Origin: Halopseudomonas pelagia CL-AP6
Lineage (GTDB): Bacteria; Pseudomonadota; Gammaproteobacteria; Pseudomonadales; Pseudomonadaceae
DNA length: 64,000 bases
Assembly: GCF_000410875.1 (NCBI RefSeq)
Contig: NZ_AROI01000002.1
Location: forward strand, 1-64,000
Direction of reading: 5' to 3'
A model generated the notes under the pieces. The model did no database searches and had not been told where the DNA came from. It saw only the letters and a list, made by a program, of their open reading frames with translations. Shown here in pieces: positions 23,507 to 32,734 of this stretch. The translations under genes were made by a program, and so were the position numbers. Within the stretch, counting starts at the first letter, position 1; each line of letters begins with the position of its first letter.

Positions 23507-24170
23507 TCGCTTGCACAAGAGCACCGAGGCCGAGCGCGATTACCTGTTCGCCTCGCCGCTGATTCAGGCAGCACTAGCAGGGCAGGTACAGCGCCACAGC
23601 TATATCGCTTTCCTGACCCAGGCATTTCACCATGTCAGCCACACTGTGCCGCTATTGATGGCCTGCGGTGCGCGACTAAACGCCAGGCAGGAGTGGATTC
23701 GCAATGCCATGGCCGAGTATATCGAAGAGGAGTTGGGCCATCAGGAATGGATTCTCAATGATCTGCGCGCCTGCGGTGCCGACGCCGAAGCCATCCGTTA
23801 CGGCCAACCAGCACTGGCCACCGAATTAATGGTGAGCACCATGTATGACCGCATCAACCGACTCAACCCGGTGTCGATGCTGGGCATGGTGTTTGTACTA
23901 GAGGGTACCAGCATCGCGCTCGCCACTCAGGCCGCAGGCAGCTTGAAACAGGGTCTGGGACTGCCGGACAAGGCGTTCAGTTATCTGACCTCGCACGGCG
24001 CGCTGGATCTGGAACACATGACTTTTTTCGAGCAGTTGGTCAATCGTCTGGATGATCCGGCAGATCAGCAAGCGATCATTCATACCGCCCGGGTCATCTA
24101 TCGGCTGTATGCCGACATGTTTCGCACTTTGCCCGGCTCGGTGGAGGTGCCCCATGCGCTTGCAGGATAG
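23493..24170 (+). CDS. Haem-oxygenase-like (TenA/UndA-like) iron-dependent oxidase
   Basis: A 225-residue all-helical protein. Likely metal ligands typical of haem-oxygenase-like di-iron/mono-iron oxidases are visible: the Glu at about 79-80 with H83 (EEELGHQEW), E137 (VLEGTS), and H168, D172 and H175 (HGALDLEHMTFF). Relatives include UndA, which turns medium-chain fatty acids into terminal alkenes, and various N-oxygenases; TenA thiaminases lack this ligand set. With a ligase and an SDR next to it, an oxidative step on an acyl chain or amine is plausible. The product is not predictable. Confidence 0.8.
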   Translation: MNFFDRLHKSTEAERDYLFASPLIQAALAGQVQRHSYIAFLTQAFHHVSHTVPLLMACGARLNARQEWIRNAMAEYIEEELGHQEWILNDLRACGADAEAIRYGQPALATELMVSTMYDRINRLNPVSMLGMVFVLEGTSIALATQAAGSLKQGLGLPDKAFSYLTSHGALDLEHMTFFEQLVNRLDDPADQQAIIHTARVIYRLYADMFRTLPGSVEVPHALAG

Positions 24171-24999
24171 CGTTGTGGTGCTGACCGGTGCCACTGGCGG
24201 CATGGGCCAGGCCATGGTCGCGGCATTGTGCCAGGCCGGTGCGCAGGTGTTGCTGGTGGGCCGCCAGGCCCCGGCACTACAGGCTTTGGAACGCGACTTT
24301 GGTGCACAGGTTTCCTGCGTACAGGCCGACCTGCGAGTGCCGGATGACCGCGCCAGAGTGGTCGCTGCGGCCCGACAATTGCCCGGCTTCAACCTGCTGG
24401 TGAACGCTGCCGGAGTCAATCACTTCGGGCTGTTCGAATCGATGGATGATGCGGCGATTGCCGACCTGATCGAGATTAATCTGACCGCCAATCTGCAGCT
24501 GTCCCGTGCGCTGCTGCCCCTCTTGAAGGCCGCACCGCAGGCCTGCGTGGTGAACATTGGCTCGACCTTCGGCTCGTTAGGCTACGCCGGTTTCAGCACC
24601 TACTGCGCAAGCAAGTTTGCCCTGCGCGGCTTTTCCCAGGCGCTGCGTCGCGAACTGGCTGACACCCGGGTCGGGGTACTCTACCTGGCACCCCGAGCGA
24701 CCCATACGGAGATGAACAGTGCCCAAGTGAACGCAATGAATAACGCGCTGCAGGTGGCCATGGATAGCCCAGAGCGAGTCGCGGCTCATCTGATAAGGGC
24801 GCTGGAGCAAGACCTGCGCGAAGTGCATCTCGGCTGGCCCGAGCGGCTGTTTGTGCGCCTCAACAACCTGTTGCCATCACTGTTGGACAAGGCCCTGCGC
24901 CGCCAGTTACCTACTATTCAACGCTATGCCAGCCCTGCGGCTGATGCACCTGTAGCGAGCGATCCCATGTCATCCAAAACCCTGGAGCAAAGATCATGA
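24154..24999 (+). CDS. Short-chain dehydrogenase/reductase of the hemolysin-ligase cluster
   Basis: A 281-residue SDR from ATG 24154 (MRLQDSVVVLTGATGG), chosen for its GGAGG site and family fit. The cofactor motif TGATGGMGQAMV, NAAGVNHFG, the Ser region NIGSTFGSLG and YCASKFALRG (Tyr-x3-Lys) are intact. The C-terminal 60 residues resemble those of SDRs annotated near fatty-acyl reductases (LGWPERLFVRLNNLLP). It overlaps the oxidase gene by 17 bases and the TPR gene by 4. Confidence 0.88.
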   Translation: MRLQDSVVVLTGATGGMGQAMVAALCQAGAQVLLVGRQAPALQALERDFGAQVSCVQADLRVPDDRARVVAAARQLPGFNLLVNAAGVNHFGLFESMDDAAIADLIEINLTANLQLSRALLPLLKAAPQACVVNIGSTFGSLGYAGFSTYCASKFALRGFSQALRRELADTRVGVLYLAPRATHTEMNSAQVNAMNNALQVAMDSPERVAAHLIRALEQDLREVHLGWPERLFVRLNNLLPSLLDKALRRQLPTIQRYASPAADAPVASDPMSSKTLEQRS

Positions 25000-25619
25000 G
25001 CATTCTCAAACAACTGGCTCTGACGGCCGCCTTCTGGGGCCTGAGCATTGCCGCCCAGGCGGCAGACGTCAGCAATCTGCAGCAGCGCTGGGCGCAGATC
25101 CACTACGAGATGCCCGTCAAGGAACAGTCCAAAGCCTATTCTTTGCTGGCGGACGAAGCCCGCCAATTGACCCAGGCTAATCCTGATAGCGCCCCGGCGC
25201 ATATCTGGCAGGGCATCATCCTCAGCAGCTGGGCCAGCGCCGAAGGAGGCCTCGGTGCTCTGAGCAAGGTCAAGCAGGCCAGGACCGAACTGGAAAAGGC
25301 CTTGAGGCTGGAACCAAACGCCTTGCAAGGTTCGGCTTACACCAGCCTGGGCGCACTCTACTATCAGGTACCCGGTTGGCCGATCGGCTTCGGCGACCAT
25401 GACAAAGCCGCCGAGTTGCTGCAAAAGGCCCTGGCGCTCAACCCCGACGGGATCGACAGCAACTATTTCTGGGCGGATTACCTGATCGTTCAAAAGCGCT
25501 ATGCTGAAGCCAAAGCGGCACTGCTGAAAGCCCAGGCAGCACCGCCCAGACCTGGCCGCGAGCTGGCTGACAAAGGTCGGCAGCAGGAGATTCGCGAACG
25601 CCTCAATACACTTGAGTAA
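24996..25619 (+). CDS. Exported TPR-repeat protein
   Basis: A 207-residue protein with a signal peptide (LALTAAFWGLSIAAQAAD, cleavage near 22). Three or four TPR-like units follow (AYSLLADEARQLTQANPDSAPAHIW; ARTELEKALRLEPNALQ; AAELLQKALALNPDGIDSNY; YAEAKAALLKA). It probably acts as a periplasmic scaffold or binding partner. Its ATG overlaps the SDR stop (ATGA), and its TAA overlaps the region of the response-regulator start, so it belongs to the operon. It could help the sensor kinase or export of a product, but this is inference. Confidence 0.8.
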   Translation: MSILKQLALTAAFWGLSIAAQAADVSNLQQRWAQIHYEMPVKEQSKAYSLLADEARQLTQANPDSAPAHIWQGIILSSWASAEGGLGALSKVKQARTELEKALRLEPNALQGSAYTSLGALYYQVPGWPIGFGDHDKAAELLQKALALNPDGIDSNYFWADYLIVQKRYAEAKAALLKAQAAPPRPGRELADKGRQQEIRERLNTLE

Positions 25620-25624
25620 TGCCC

Positions 25625-26287
25625 ATGCGCCTGCTGCTGGTTGAAGATGACAAATCCCTCGGCGAGGGCATATTGACGGCGCTGAAAGCCGAGGGTTACA
25701 CACTCGACTGGCTGCAGGACGGCGTCAGTGCACTGCATGCACTGAGTAGCGAACCCTTCGATCTGGCCATTCTCGACCTGGGCTTACCGCGCATGGATGG
25801 ATTACAGGTTCTCAAGGCTTTGCGCGACCGTCATCATAACGTCCCGGTGCTGATTCTCACCGCGCGCGACGGCATCCAGGATCGGATAGCCGGGCTGGAT
25901 GCCGGTGCGGATGACTACCTGACCAAGCCATTCGATAGCGCCGAACTCAAGGCCCGGCTGCGCGCGCTACTCAGGCGCAGCAATGGCCGGGCTGAACCGC
26001 TGATCAGCCTGCGCGGGGTTGTGCTTGATCCGCAGAACCAGCAAGTGACACTGGGCGGCAAGATAATCAGCCTGTCACGCAAGGAATTTGTGTTGCTGCA
26101 TGAACTCATCGCCCAGCCTGACCGGGTACTCACACGCGACCGACTGGAACAGGTCCTCTATGGCTGGAACGAGGATGTGGATAGCAACACGCTGGAAGTG
26201 CATATCCACCATTTGCGCCGCAAACTCTTCCCCGAGCTGATCCGCACCCTGCGCGGCGTTGGCTACATGATCGAGCGACAGGTATGA
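25625..26287 (+). CDS. OmpR-family response regulator, QseB/PmrA type
   Basis: A 220-residue regulator. ATG 25625 gives the standard start MRLLLVEDD; ATG 25619, overlapping the previous stop, is the alternative. The receiver domain has E7, D8, D9, the phospho-acceptor D51 (LAILDLGLP), T79-like ILTARD and K101 region YLTKPFD. The C-terminal winged helix (SRKEFVLLHELIAQPDRVLTRDRL; NTLEVHIHHLRRKL; LIRTLRGVGYMI) is of the QseB/PmrA subgroup. That subgroup binds CTTAA-type direct repeats, and two perfect copies lie upstream of this cluster. Confidence 0.92.
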   Translation: MRLLLVEDDKSLGEGILTALKAEGYTLDWLQDGVSALHALSSEPFDLAILDLGLPRMDGLQVLKALRDRHHNVPVLILTARDGIQDRIAGLDAGADDYLTKPFDSAELKARLRALLRRSNGRAEPLISLRGVVLDPQNQQVTLGGKIISLSRKEFVLLHELIAQPDRVLTRDRLEQVLYGWNEDVDSNTLEVHIHHLRRKLFPELIRTLRGVGYMIERQV

Positions 26288-27648
26288 ACTCCATACGCCA
26301 ACGAATTTTGCTGCGCGTACTCGGTTTGCTGCTGATCGGCTCGTTGATCCTCAGTGCGGTCAGCTATGGCGATGCCGCGCATGAAATTGAAGAGCTGTTC
26401 GATGCCCAACTGGGCCAAAGCGCGCGCGTGCTGCAAGGCTTGCTGCGCTTGCCACAGGCACAGATTGATCACCAGCAACTGGCCCAGGCCCTGAACGAGT
26501 CGGCCGGTCAACAGCCAGCCCTTGGGCACCGCTACGAAAGCAAGCTGGCCTATCAAGTGCGTGACGCCGACGGCCAGATTATTGCCCGTTCTTTCAACGT
26601 CCCGGCCATGAGTGAAGTGAACTGGCAACCCGGGTTCGCCAGTCTCGGCGAGGGTGAAGGCCAGTGGCGACGCTATGTGCTTGTCGATCCTGACCAGCAA
26701 CTGGCGATCTGGGTCGGCGAGCGCGCGGACGTGCGCGGGGAGTTGGTGGGCAAGATAGTGCGCTCCACGCTGATCCCCGACCTGATCGGCATACCGCTGA
26801 TGCTGTTGCTGGTCTGGCTGGCAATCGGCTCAGGACTCAAACCCCTCGAACGCATGGCCAGTCAAATTCGGCATCGTGATCCGCACAGCCTGCAACCCCT
26901 GCTGATCAGCGACCTGCCCATCGAACTGGAGCCTATGCAGGCAGCCCTCAATCGCATGCTGGATCAGTTGGGACAATTGCTCGCCCGCGAACAGCGCTTT
27001 ATCGCCGACGCCGCCCACGAGCTGCGCACCCCGCTGGCGATACTGCAGATTCATGCCGACAATGCGCGTGCGGCAACCGATCCGGGAGAGCGCGAGGCGG
27101 CGTTGAGCCACCTGCATGCTGGGGTTGAACGCGCGACCCGGCTGGTCGCCCAGATGCTGACCCTCGCGCGCCTGGCCGACGAGCAACAGCCCGGACGACA
27201 ACCCGTGCATCTACAGCAGACCTGCCGTAGCGAATTGGCGCAGCTACTTCCGCTGGCATTGAAGAAGCGGCAGGAGCTGGTGTTTGACATCGACCCGGCA
27301 CTGCCCGAGACGCTGGCTATGGAGCCAGGAGCACTCGGCATGCTGTTGCAGAATCTGCTCGGCAATGCCATCCAGCATTGCCCTGAAGGCGGCAGCATCC
27401 GGCTGCGTCTGCAGCGCGAAGAGATACCGGTAGCAACCCTGTTGCTCAGCGTCGAAGACAGCGGCAACGGCGTGCCCGCAGCAGAGCGTGAGCGCTTACT
27501 TGACCGCTTCTACACCGGCGGCGATCAACCGGGGGCTGGCCTGGGTCTGTCTATCGTCCAGCGCGTGGTGGAACGTCATCACGGCACAATAGGGCTCAAT
27601 GACAGCACGCTGGGCGGTTTGCGTGTGGATATCCGTCTGCCGGTTTAA
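26284..27648 (+). CDS. Sensor histidine kinase, QseC/PmrB type
   Basis: A 454-residue inner-membrane kinase whose ATG overlaps the regulator stop (ATGA). There are two membrane helices (about 10-28 and 160-182) with a periplasmic domain between; its start HEIEELFDAQLGQSARVLQG is the QseC-type (2CSK_N) sensor domain and holds closely spaced Glu residues. Then come a HAMP-like linker, the H-box FIADAAHELRTPLAIL, the N-box LLQNLLGNAIQHCPEG and the G-boxes VEDSGNGVP and GAGLGLSIV. The signal is unknown; iron, cationic peptides or catechol-like compounds are known for relatives. Confidence 0.92.
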   Translation: MNSIRQRILLRVLGLLLIGSLILSAVSYGDAAHEIEELFDAQLGQSARVLQGLLRLPQAQIDHQQLAQALNESAGQQPALGHRYESKLAYQVRDADGQIIARSFNVPAMSEVNWQPGFASLGEGEGQWRRYVLVDPDQQLAIWVGERADVRGELVGKIVRSTLIPDLIGIPLMLLLVWLAIGSGLKPLERMASQIRHRDPHSLQPLLISDLPIELEPMQAALNRMLDQLGQLLAREQRFIADAAHELRTPLAILQIHADNARAATDPGEREAALSHLHAGVERATRLVAQMLTLARLADEQQPGRQPVHLQQTCRSELAQLLPLALKKRQELVFDIDPALPETLAMEPGALGMLLQNLLGNAIQHCPEGGSIRLRLQREEIPVATLLLSVEDSGNGVPAAERERLLDRFYTGGDQPGAGLGLSIVQRVVERHHGTIGLNDSTLGGLRVDIRLPV

Positions 27649-27750
27649 TTGAGCTGTTGATCAAGGGTTATCACGCCAGAGCAACGTACTGGAGCCTGCG
27701 CCCGGCATGGTTGATACTGCGCACATGATGACTTGCAGAGGAAACAGAAT

Positions 27751-28524
27751 ATGACTGAACAACGTTTTGACCTGACCGGCAAAACGGCCCTGATCACCGG
27801 CGCCTCCAGCGGCCTGGGCGAACATTTTGCCCGCGTACTGGCCGCCGCTGGCGCCCGCGTGGTGGTAGCGGCACGCCGCGCCGACCGTCTGGCGCGCTTG
27901 GTGCAGGACCTGCAGGATCAGGGCTTTCAGGCATTGGCCGTGACCATGGATGTGACTGACGCCGATAGCGTCAATGCCGGTTTCATCGAAGCCGAAACCC
28001 AGTTCGGTACTGTGGATGTGCTGATCAACAATGCCGGCATCGGCGAGGGCGTGCCCTTTCTGAAAATGACCGAGGGCAACTGGCGCAGCATGCTCGATAC
28101 CAACCTCGACGGTGCCTGGCGCGTGGCGCATCGCGCCGCTGTTGCAATGGCCAAATCCGGCCAGGGTGGCAGCATCGTTAATATCGCCTCTATTCTCGGC
28201 CTGCGCGTAGGCCAGGGTTTGAGCCACTATGCAGTGGCCAAGGCTGGCGTAGTGCAGTTGACCAAAGCGATGGCCATCGAACTGGCGCGGGACAAGATCA
28301 GGGTCAACGCCATTGCCCCGGGCTACTTCCGCACGGAAATGAACAACGACTATTTCGAGTCGGACAAGGGTCAGCAGTATATAAAGGAGAAGGTGCCCAT
28401 GCGGCGCCTGGGTCAGCTGGAAGAACTCAGCGGCCCATTGTTATTGCTGGCCAGCGAGGCGGGCTCGTTTATGACCGGCACCATCATCAACGTCGATGGC
28501 GGGCATCTGAGCAACAGCCTGTAG
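27751..28524 (+). CDS. Short-chain dehydrogenase, FabG/gluconate-5-dehydrogenase-like
   Basis: A 257-residue SDR from ATG 27751 (MTEQRFDLTGK), with GAGGAAACAG upstream. Classic motifs are TGASSGLGEHFA, NNAGIGEG, NIASILG and YAVAKAGVVQ, with FMTGTIINVDGG at the end. Alone in its transcription unit, 103 bases after the sensor kinase. The substrate is unknown. Confidence 0.9.
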   Translation: MTEQRFDLTGKTALITGASSGLGEHFARVLAAAGARVVVAARRADRLARLVQDLQDQGFQALAVTMDVTDADSVNAGFIEAETQFGTVDVLINNAGIGEGVPFLKMTEGNWRSMLDTNLDGAWRVAHRAAVAMAKSGQGGSIVNIASILGLRVGQGLSHYAVAKAGVVQLTKAMAIELARDKIRVNAIAPGYFRTEMNNDYFESDKGQQYIKEKVPMRRLGQLEELSGPLLLLASEAGSFMTGTIINVDGGHLSNSL

Positions 28525-28625
28525 CGGGGCAGAACTGTCGCCTACGTGATTATCCACCCCTTCGACCTGATGGTGCTGGCGGATCGCTTAAGCGCCATCT
28601 GGGTCGAATACCCGCGTCCACAGCT

Positions 28626-29663
28626 TTAACTTTCGCCCATCAGCTGCAGAGTCAATTCGGCTGCCGATATAGCTCGGCAACCTCGTACATTCTGCCCAGC
28701 CCAGAGCGGTGAAAAATCACCACTGTGGCGTTTTTCCGCTGCACTGCGTAGCGGTGTAATCGCGGTACCCGCCAAAGGGAAGGCCGGCGCCAGCTCGCTT
28801 ATAGGGCCCAGCTCGCGTATCACGCGGTTGACGATGCCACGTGCCGGCCGACCGGAGAACAGGTTGGTCAGCGCCGTATGCGCAGCCGCCTCACTCTGTA
28901 ACGCGGCCCGATGTACTGCGCTGGTGTTGGCCTCCGGACACAACAGATAGGCGGTACCAATCTGTACTGCCGCCGCACCCAGCGCCATGGCAGCGCGCAC
29001 GCCGGGAGCATCAGCTATGCCACCTGCGGCAATCACCGGCAGCCGCACCGCAGCGACGATCTGCGGCAACAGTGCAAAGGTGCCAACTTGGGTGGTCATG
29101 TCCTCGGTCAGAAACATGCCACGATGTCCGCCGGCTTCCAGGCCCTGGGCAATCACCGCATCGGCGCCATGGGCTTGCAGCCACTGCGCTTCCTCAACCG
29201 TGGTCGCCGATGAGATGACCCTGGTACCCCAACTTTTCAATTCATCCAGCAGCTCGGGGAGGGGCAGGCCGAAATGGAAGCTGACCACCGGTGGTTTGTA
29301 CTCGCGCAGCAGCTCCAGCGCCTCGGCATCGAAAGGGCGCCGTCCTGCGCCGCTGGGGATGCTCTCAACGTCCAAGCCCAGCTCACGATAATAAGGCGCC
29401 AGCGCACTACGCCAAGCGGCCTCGCGCTGATCGTCCGGCGTCGGCGGCGTATGGCAGAAGAAATTTACATTCCACGGCCCGGCAGCCTGCTCATGCATGA
29501 TTTTGAGTTCCGCGGCCAGCGCATCCGGACTGAGCATGGCCGCCGGAATCGAGCCCAGCCCACCGGCACGGCACACCGCCAACGCCAGTTTGCTGTCATG
29601 AACTCCGGCCATGGGTGCCTGAATAATGGGCAACCGCGTGCCCAGTAGGGGATGCATAGTCAT
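28626..29663 (-). CDS. Nitronate monooxygenase / 2-nitropropane dioxygenase family
   Basis: A 345-residue FMN protein from ATG 29663 (MTMHPLLGTRLPIIQAPMAG), with AGAGGT upstream. The TIM-barrel marks are QAPMAGVHDSKLALAVCRAGGLGSI, VSFHFGLP, GADAVIAQGLEAGGHRG (the His used in catalysis) and AAGGIADAPGVRAAMALGAAAVQIGTAYL. It oxidises toxic nitronates or serves as an NADH:quinone reductase-like enzyme. Single gene; no clear terminator. Confidence 0.9.
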   Translation of the reverse strand: MTMHPLLGTRLPIIQAPMAGVHDSKLALAVCRAGGLGSIPAAMLSPDALAAELKIMHEQAAGPWNVNFFCHTPPTPDDQREAAWRSALAPYYRELGLDVESIPSGAGRRPFDAEALELLREYKPPVVSFHFGLPLPELLDELKSWGTRVISSATTVEEAQWLQAHGADAVIAQGLEAGGHRGMFLTEDMTTQVGTFALLPQIVAAVRLPVIAAGGIADAPGVRAAMALGAAAVQIGTAYLLCPEANTSAVHRAALQSEAAAHTALTNLFSGRPARGIVNRVIRELGPISELAPAFPLAGTAITPLRSAAEKRHSGDFSPLWAGQNVRGCRAISAAELTLQLMGES

Positions 29664-29901
29664 CAGCACTACCTCTGTATTAAGTGCTATACAGCCTACC
29701 GGGTTATGACGCTGCTCATCCAGCCCTGGAACAAGACTTGAACTGCTCACGTCCAACAACCCACCTCTTGCGTACCGGAGATCTAATCAGACTTGAGCAA
29801 AGCCGCGCTCTGAATACAAGCGATGGCCGCGCGGAACTGTTAGCCGGGGTACGTTGGTCTATGGTGTAGTGAACGTTTGTAACCATATCGGAGATAACAG
29901 C

Positions 29902-30702
29902 ATGACGATGCCACCATTGGGTTTTGGTACTTTCCGCCTCAAGGGTCAGGAGCTGATCGATGCGCTCACTACGGCGCTCGAGTTGGGCTATCGCCACATC
30001 GATACCGCGCAGATCTACGATAATGAGCAGGAAGTAGGCGAGGCCATCGCTGCCAGCGGCATTCCGCGCGACGAGCTGTTTATCACGACCAAGATCTGGA
30101 TCACTAACCTGAAGCCAGAGAAGCTGATTCCCAGTCTGCACGAGAGTCTGCACAAGCTCGGTCTGAAGCAGGTCGATCTGACACTGATCCACTGGCCGTC
30201 GCCGGAAGGAAAAGTGCCAATAGAGGAGTATCTGCCGATGCTGCTTGAGGCGCGCGAACAGGGACTGACCCGCGCCATTGGCGTGTCCAACTTCACCATT
30301 GAGCATCTGACCCAAGCGATTGATCTGGTTGGCGCCGAGAACCTCGCCACCAACCAGGTCGAGATCCATCCCTTCCTGCACAATCGCAAGCTGGCCGAAT
30401 TTGCCCGCGAGCAGGGCATTCAACTGACCGCCTATATGCCGCTGGCCGTAGGCAAGGTCATGCAGGATCCAGTGTTGCAGGCGCTTGCCCGCGCCCACAA
30501 GGTAACCCCGGCACAGGTAACACTGGCCTGGTTGCTGCAGTCGGGCTATGTGGTGATTCCCTCCTCGACCAAACGCGCCCACCAGCAGGCAAATCTGGAC
30601 GCGGCAAAGATTCGGCTCAGCCAGGAGGACGTAGCCGCTATTGCCGCGCTGGAGCGCGGCGAGCGGATTGCCAATCCGGAATTTGCACCACGCTGGGACT
30701 AA
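29902..30702 (+). CDS. Aldo/keto reductase (2,5-diketogluconate reductase-like)
   Basis: A 266-residue NADPH-dependent reductase from ATG 29902 (MTMPPLGFGTFRL), with GGAGAT upstream. The catalytic tetrad is visible: D and Y in GYRHIDTAQIYDNE, K in ITTKIWI, H in TLIHWPSP. The C-terminal cofactor region has VIPSSTKRAHQQANLDA. Length and sequence fit the DkgB-like group that reduces methylglyoxal and related aldehydes. It converges on the acetoacetyl-CoA synthetase gene. Confidence 0.92.
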   Translation: MTMPPLGFGTFRLKGQELIDALTTALELGYRHIDTAQIYDNEQEVGEAIAASGIPRDELFITTKIWITNLKPEKLIPSLHESLHKLGLKQVDLTLIHWPSPEGKVPIEEYLPMLLEAREQGLTRAIGVSNFTIEHLTQAIDLVGAENLATNQVEIHPFLHNRKLAEFAREQGIQLTAYMPLAVGKVMQDPVLQALARAHKVTPAQVTLAWLLQSGYVVIPSSTKRAHQQANLDAAKIRLSQEDVAAIAALERGERIANPEFAPRWD

Positions 30703-30708
30703 CCGCCC

Positions 30709-32664
30709 TCAGCTCTGCAGCGCGGGCAGATTCCGGAACAACACCAGCGCATCGGGATTGGCCAGCGCGTCGGTGTTCTTCACCGGCTGACCGTGCACCA
30801 CGTTGCGCACCGCCAGTTCGACGATTTTGCCACTAATGGTGCGCGGAATATCCGCCACCGCGACAATCCGCGCGGGCACATGGCGCGGCGTGGTATTGGC
30901 ACGGATGGTCTGCCGGATCTGGTCCTGTAACGCGTCGGTCAGTTCGATGCCCTCGCGCAGGCGCACAAACAGCACCACGCGCACATCGCCCTGCCACTCC
31001 TGACCGATGGCTATCGACTCCAGCACAGTTTCGACCTTTTCCACCTGGCGATAGATTTCCGCCGTCCCGATCCGTACCCCACCGGGATTCAGCACCGCAT
31101 CCGAACGGCCATGGATGACCAGGCCGCCATGGGCGGTTTCCTCGGCATAATCGCCGTGCGCCCAGACGCCGGGGAAGCGCTCGAAATACGCCGCGCGGAA
31201 GCGACTACCGTCAGCGTCCTGCCAGAAACCGGTGGGCATCGACGGGAAGTGCTTGGTACACACCAGTTCGCCCTTGCCGCTGCTCAGGGGTCGACCCTCG
31301 TCATCCCAGACTTCCACCGCCATGCCCAACCCCTTGCACTGCAGCTCACCAGCCCATACCGGCAGCACCGGGTTGCCGAGCGCAAAACAGGAGACGATAT
31401 CGGTGCCGCCGGAGATTGATGACAGGCACAGATCGGCCTTGATCTCGCGATAAACGTATTCGAAGCTTTCATGCGACAGCGGCGAACCGGTCGACAGCAG
31501 GCTCTTCAGCCCCGTCAGCCGATGCGACTGCGCCGGGCGCACACCGGCCTTTTCCAGCGCGGCCAGGTACTTGGCGCTGGTGCCGAACACGCTGATGCTC
31601 TCGGCGTCGACCATGTCCAGCAGGCGTTCGGCACCGGGGTGGAAGGGCGAGCCGTCGAACAGCACCAGGGTCGCGCCTACGGCCAGCCCGGAGACCAGCC
31701 AGTTCCACATCATCCAACCGCAGGTAGTGAAGTAGAACAATCGATCCTCGGCCCCCAGGTCGGTATGCAGGCCTAGCTCCTTGAGATGCTGCAGCAGCGT
31801 GCCGCCGGTGCCATGCACGATGCACTTGGGCACGCCAGTGGTGCCACTGGAATAGAGAATGTACAGCGGGTGATCAAAGGCCACCGGGGTGAATTCCGGC
31901 TCGCCGCCGGGTTGGTAAAAGTCGGCCCACAGGCTGACCTTTGCGCCGCTGGTGAAATCGCCGGCTTGCACCTGCGGCCAGGCGTACGGCACCACCAGCA
32001 GCTGTTGCAGCGACGGCAACTGAGTGAGAATCTCGTTCAGCTTGCTGGTCAGGTCGATCTGCTTGCCGGCGTAATGGTAGCCGGCGCAGGCGATCAGTAC
32101 CTTGGGCTCGATCTGACCGAAGCGATCAATCACCCCCTGGGTGCCGAAGTCCGGTGAGCAGGACGACCAGGTCGCACCGAGGCTCGCGGTCGCCAGCATG
32201 CCGACCAGGGTCTGCCAGGTATTGGGCATAAACGCCGCCACCCGGTCACCCGGCCCCACGCCCCCCGCGCGCAGGCTACGCTGCAGGCCAGCCACATGCT
32301 CGGCCAGTTGGGCATGGCTGAGCACTTCGCGGCTGCCATCTTCAGCGATGGCCACCAGCGCCGGATGCTCATCACGGCGGCGCAACAAATGCTCGGCGAA
32401 GTTCAGCCTCGCGCCAGGAAACCAGCTCGCGTCCGGCATGCTCGGCTGCTCGATCAGTACCTGGCTTGCAGGCTGACTGAAACGCACCTCGAAGTAATCA
32501 ACTATCGCCTGCCAGAAGGCCGCGCGCTCGGCGATACTCCAGGCGTGCAACGCTGGATAGTCAACCAGCGCCAGCGCGTGACGCTGGTTGACGAAACGGC
32601 GAAAGGCATCCATCCGTGTGGCGGCGATGCGCTCGGGTGAAGGGGTCCACAGGGGCTGTTGCAT
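30709..32664 (-). CDS. aacS: Acetoacetate-CoA ligase
   Basis: A 651-residue adenylate-forming enzyme from ATG 32664 (MQQPLWTPSPERI); the longer frame to 32778 lacks family likeness. The motifs are ILYSSGTTGVPKCIVHG (A3), ISGGTDIVSCF (A5 in the acetoacetyl form), WAHGDYAEETAHGGLVIHGRSDAVLNPGGVRIG (A7-A8) and TISGKIVELAVR (A10 Lys). It converts acetoacetate to acetoacetyl-CoA, the step after 3-hydroxybutyrate oxidation. Third gene of the permease-dehydrogenase-ligase cassette. Confidence 0.94.
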   Translation of the reverse strand: MQQPLWTPSPERIAATRMDAFRRFVNQRHALALVDYPALHAWSIAERAAFWQAIVDYFEVRFSQPASQVLIEQPSMPDASWFPGARLNFAEHLLRRRDEHPALVAIAEDGSREVLSHAQLAEHVAGLQRSLRAGGVGPGDRVAAFMPNTWQTLVGMLATASLGATWSSCSPDFGTQGVIDRFGQIEPKVLIACAGYHYAGKQIDLTSKLNEILTQLPSLQQLLVVPYAWPQVQAGDFTSGAKVSLWADFYQPGGEPEFTPVAFDHPLYILYSSGTTGVPKCIVHGTGGTLLQHLKELGLHTDLGAEDRLFYFTTCGWMMWNWLVSGLAVGATLVLFDGSPFHPGAERLLDMVDAESISVFGTSAKYLAALEKAGVRPAQSHRLTGLKSLLSTGSPLSHESFEYVYREIKADLCLSSISGGTDIVSCFALGNPVLPVWAGELQCKGLGMAVEVWDDEGRPLSSGKGELVCTKHFPSMPTGFWQDADGSRFRAAYFERFPGVWAHGDYAEETAHGGLVIHGRSDAVLNPGGVRIGTAEIYRQVEKVETVLESIAIGQEWQGDVRVVLFVRLREGIELTDALQDQIRQTIRANTTPRHVPARIVAVADIPRTISGKIVELAVRNVVHGQPVKNTDALANPDALVLFRNLPALQS

Positions 32665-32734
32665 GGTATGTCCTCGGGCGCCGCGATACGGCGCGTTGGT
32701 CCAGAATTCGTGTATTGACGTTGTTATACGGGTG

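Noticed and set aside
28525-28620. Open continuation after the SDR stop codon at 28524 (about 33 codons to TAA), as a fifth amber readthrough case
   Set aside because: The SDR ends at the usual family C-terminus (DGGHLSNSL), so the TAG there is a normal stop.
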